NCBI GenBank assembly: GCA_022605955.1 | Contig: JAKCOZ010000005.1 | Location: forward strand, 46,924,950-46,988,949 | Length of the DNA: 64,000 nucleotides | Direction: 5' to 3' | DNA from: Rallus limicola | Taxonomy: Eukaryota > Chordata > Aves > Gruiformes > Rallidae | Part shown: positions 60,601 to 64,000 of the stretch, piece after piece | How the letters are laid out: each line of letters opens with the position of its first letter | Position numbering within the stretch: the stretch's first letter is position 1 | Translations under genes and position numbers: made by a program | The notes under the pieces: generated by a model | Seen by the model: the letters and a program-made list of their open reading frames with translations, nothing else | Databases searched by the model: none | What the model was told of the DNA's origin: nothing

Positions 60601-63600
60601 CCCTCACTCTAGAAGTGTTTGTTATTCCTCCTGTTTAAGAGGAACAGACTGTTGTCTCTCTTTTTTTCTGTCTCACATCACTCCCTCTGTGGTACTATTT
60701 CTTCCAGCCTTAGGATGAAAAAACTTGTTTGCATATAACTCGTATAATAAACATCAGAGCTTGTAGCTTGTATAATACCTCCAGATTTTATGCTTTCTGG
60801 GTACTGGACTTGTTGCAATTGTCTTTTCAAACAGCCCCACTTCTAAGACGCCAAACTTTTCTTGAACTTTTGACTGTATGGAAGATGGTCTTTCATTTCT
60901 TTCTTTCTTTTTTTATTTTTAATTTTTTATTCACTTAGTGACTCAAACTCCACAAAGTACCATTCCTACTTCTCACCAGCTGGTGGTCCATATGCCACTG
61001 CATCTCTACTCTTGTAAATACAAGTTTGTAGTCATGCTCACAGATCAGACTTTTGGTGGTTAATATGGCAATATGTTAAAATGTCAAATGATGAGGAAGG
61101 AGTGAGTCAGTGTGGGTGCTGGGGAAAGCAATATTGTGCACACTTACAAAACTTTCCTTCTAAGGGGGTCCCAGTGGTTTGCAGGCATCAGGGGATTTAT
61201 GCCAGTCTGACAGGGTCAGCACAGGGCTGGGATTTGGGATCTGCAGCATCTTGAGAGAATCATCTGCGAGAGGCAGAGGCTCCCAGCTTCTCAATGTTGT
61301 CTACCAACATGTTTAAGCTCTAAATTAGGAACAAAAAATACAGTCTGGCACATTGCCCATGAAAGATTTCCAGCTTCTAGGTGAAACTCTTCATTACTCT
61401 AGAAAGGGTGGTAAGTGTTCCCCTGAGGAGATGGTAGTTACTGATTTACACAGTGATTTAAAAAAAAAAAAGTGGTGGGGGAGGATGGGACAAGACAAGA
61501 TAAAAAAAAGACAATCCTAATGGATGTGGCTGTAACCAGTCTATAGAGTAAGACTGTCAGGTCCTTCAAAGCTTTAGACCTCAGTTCATGTTTTCAACTT
61601 GGTAATGGCAGCACCTTCACCATCTGCATTTCAAGCAATGAAGAATCTCTGACCTGTTATACTTCTGCTTTCCATTGCATAATTGCCCTTAATTTTGGCA
61701 ATCAAGCATGACTCTACAAACCAGAGGTCTTTTTTTCAAGTGCTGAAGAAAATAGTCAGGGTAAGAACAGAAAATGCAACCAATAAATTTCTGCAAAGGA
61801 GCTGCCACTAGTAAGGGATAAGAGGTTTTGTTGAGTTTACTGATTCTGCTGTTAATAAGAATGCCCTTGCCATTGTGAAAGTTGTACCTAACTAGTCTCT
61901 AGTTCAGCAATTCATAGCAAAGGTATAAAGAAAAAAGTTCTAAGTGGATTTGGAAATGTTTAAATACCTTTGTGCCATGAATCCATGACGCAGGTGTATA
62001 CCAGCTATAGTTCCAATTAATGCAGACTTGTAGCAGGCAACACACTAAGTGTGAGTGATAGGAGTATCATGTGAGTGCTTTGTTCTTCACATGAATGTAA
62101 GAAATATAAATAACTTTGCCTTTTTGATAAAAGAATATGTTGCTTTTTCGAGTCTGATTCTATTAATCTCTCTGCAAAACCGTAGTTAACCATTTTCAGC
62201 TTCTGTGTGGTCTGTGCAAACCAATACATAATGTAACTAATCTATGCATAATGAGGTAGATAACACTCAAAAAGGAGTTGTAGTTCTGGGAAAAATTGGA
62301 TTCCTCCAAGGATGCAGTAATGGATTCATTCAGTTACTTAGAATTCAGCATGCAACCATATCTCTGCCTATTTATATCTTAAGATGCTTTCCCAATGTTG
62401 TGTATATAGAGATAATGAATAAAGAGATGGGACGGTCTACAAATCCAGGCTGGCAATTTAATCAGAACTGTCTGCACTGCGTGCTGCAATAATTATTAGT
62501 TCAGTGCTATAGGAACCTTAAGATGAAAATCCTGGTAAACTTTGTTTTACTGCTCCATAGGATTTGGAGAGCTCTTGAGTGGATGGAGATAATCATGCAA
62601 AGCAACTGCACAGCCACACTAGAGAAGTCCACTCCACAGAGCGTTACCAGCAAAGCATTCATTAGTGTAACTGTCAGAGCTGTAACCGAAACCTTCCATG
62701 TTCCTTGAATCCGAGTAACATGTAGCTGTTGTCATTTATTTGCTACCCCTTGCTATGCATTAATAAAAGTTGTTTCCCACAGTATACCATGGGAGGGTTA
62801 CCACAGCACTAAATAAAAAAAAAAGAAAAGAAAAACATGCTTACAGATGAGAAGAAGTGTTCTTCAAAGCAAAGCATATTAAGCAAAACTGGCTAGATTA
62901 ACACTGTTTTTCTTAGAAGGCTCCAAGTGCACTATATGCTGGAATTAATGGGGCATCTCTTGGAGGTTTTTTCTTTTACATTCAGATGATGTTCAATCCT
63001 CGTTTATAAAGAAAACCCTCTGGAAGCAAACAGCATGTGAAACCCGTCAGTTCTAGTAACTGAATCTGCTGAGGCTTTGTCAAATTAGAAAGCATAGTAC
63101 AGTTAAAGGGAAGCAAGTTGAAGTCTACAGTTACTCTAAAAATCTGTATCAGCAGCTTTGCCATGGTGGAGAGAAAAAAAGGCTCCTGTTGTCAGAAGTT
63201 ACCTGTTATCCAGAATTTTTGCATCTTATGCAGTAGGTAAGACAGCTTTACTCCTCTGAATTGAGATTTGCTAGCAGACTACTTGCTCAATGCTAGAATT
63301 TAAGGTGATTTTAATTTATCAGAAAAAACTTTCAGGTTGAAATTTCTCATGTAGATTTAGAAGGGGGAGAACATGCTTTGTTACCAAACAGTACAGGTCA
63401 GCTAAATTTGGCCCAAAGAAACTCATGTCAGCCTCTCTATCTATGACTCATTTCTTCCCTCTCCTGCCCATATGTTTTGTTGCCAGATCTACTTCTTGAC
63501 TTATACAAAGGGCTAATCAACCTTCCCCATGGAAAAGCCAAATCTCTTGAGTTTGTCCCTTTCTTCATGTAAGACTGTGTATCTCTTCGAACCTTTCTGC

Positions 63601-64000
63601 TCTTGGTTCCTCCAGTAGTGAAAGAGTTTAGTATAGAATATTTGATAACAAGACTCGAACTGGCGGCATCTTATGAAGGATCAAAAAAACATGCAAACAT
63701 GTTTCAAGAGACTCCACAACTGGGAATGTCATTTTAGCAAGTGGTCTCTGGCACCTACCACAACAGTTCCAGCTGCAGGGCAAGGCTTTGCCTTCTGCAA
63801 GTGGGAAAATGAAAGGAAAGTGAATGGCAGGACTTTCTATCAGGCTTCTTTACCTGCTCACCTTGCGCCCACAAGTCTGCCAGGTCTCTAGAGGCTGCAG
63901 AGCAAAGTCTGGCATTAGCTGGGTTGTCCTAGGCTACATTTCCAAGTGGGGACAAAAATTTATTCAGAAGCTTGCCTCTCATGCCCCTTGGTGCTTGGTG
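57684..64000. other. Non-coding stretch at the right end of the window
   Basis: No recognisable exon, RNA gene or repeat family member was found, apart from the candidate exon at 59888-60025. Open frames reach 113 codons (59810-60151 minus) and are not recognised. Short A or T runs occur near 59851-59865, 61459-61470 and 62814-62824. There is no CpG island, so no housekeeping-type promoter is apparent. Confidence 0.5.
59888..60025 (+). other. Candidate plus-strand exon (138 nt)
   Basis: A long T tract and a pyrimidine-rich acceptor (gtttactactttctccag) end at 59887, and a donor CTG|GTGAGG follows 60025. The 138 nt is a multiple of three. One frame is open throughout, with phase 2 at both ends, and contains KIPVIERQLLPSSCIDG and TPEQAELAREH. 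A second frame is open too. The combination of tract, splice sites, symmetric phase and length is better than most chance pairs here, but I recognise no protein family and no partner exon. Confidence 0.28.

Noticed and set aside
62523..62708. Possible plus-strand exon after a ctccatag acceptor
   Set aside because: No consensus donor follows, and the frame simply ends in a stop.
1..64000. CRISPR arrays, operons, tRNA or rRNA genes, phage or plasmid features
   Set aside because: No regularly spaced repeats, cloverleaf genes or tightly packed open frames were seen. The composition, the LINE family and the spliced exons all indicate vertebrate nuclear DNA.

Overview
The window looks like AT-rich nuclear DNA from a bird, although another sauropsid cannot be excluded. 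The main evidence is the repeats: three copies of the CR1 LINE family. The two forward ones end in the CR1 3' tail (box near 'attctatga'). There are no dense SINEs or mammalian repeats, simple repeats are sparse, and nothing bacterial or viral in organisation is visible. Almost every ATG-initiated open frame here is short and behaves like chance in non-coding DNA.

The only gene I can identify with confidence is on the minus strand. It is a piece of BEGAIN (brain-enriched guanylate kinase-associated protein) or a close BEGAIN-like paralogue. Two coding exons are visible, 18780-18941 (162 nt) and 12559-12625 (67 nt). They join in frame (phase 2) across a 6.15 kb intron and encode part of the conserved N-terminal coiled coil of the BEGAIN/TJAP1 family. 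The following exons, including the large C-terminal one, are not recognisable in 1-12558 and should lie left of the window. The start codon and promoter are also not identified. They lie to the right of 18.9 kb, either inside the window in a form I cannot recognise or beyond it.

Layout: 1-12558 is intron without recognisable exons. 12559-18941 holds the two exons and their intron, with a cluster of splice-competent candidate cassettes at 17.2-17.9 kb. 18942-64000 is a long 5' intron and/or upstream flank. It contains a (TG)n microsatellite (22.3 kb), a candidate upstream exon (32.6 kb), a minus-strand G-quadruplex motif (34.6 kb), a plus-strand candidate exon with a nearby recursive-splice-like AG|GTAAGT site (35.5-35.9 kb), a truncated CR1 (37.4-37.8 kb), a 130-nt pure purine tract (43.7 kb), an old reverse-oriented CR1 remnant (54.0 kb), a G-run block (55.2 kb), a dead CR1 with a recognisable reverse transcriptase region (56.5-57.7 kb) and another plus-strand candidate exon (59.9-60.0 kb).

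I found no convincing new biological system. The best leads are the candidate exons around the BEGAIN-like gene and the unusual DNA-structure tracts. RNA-seq and cross-bird alignment would settle most of them.
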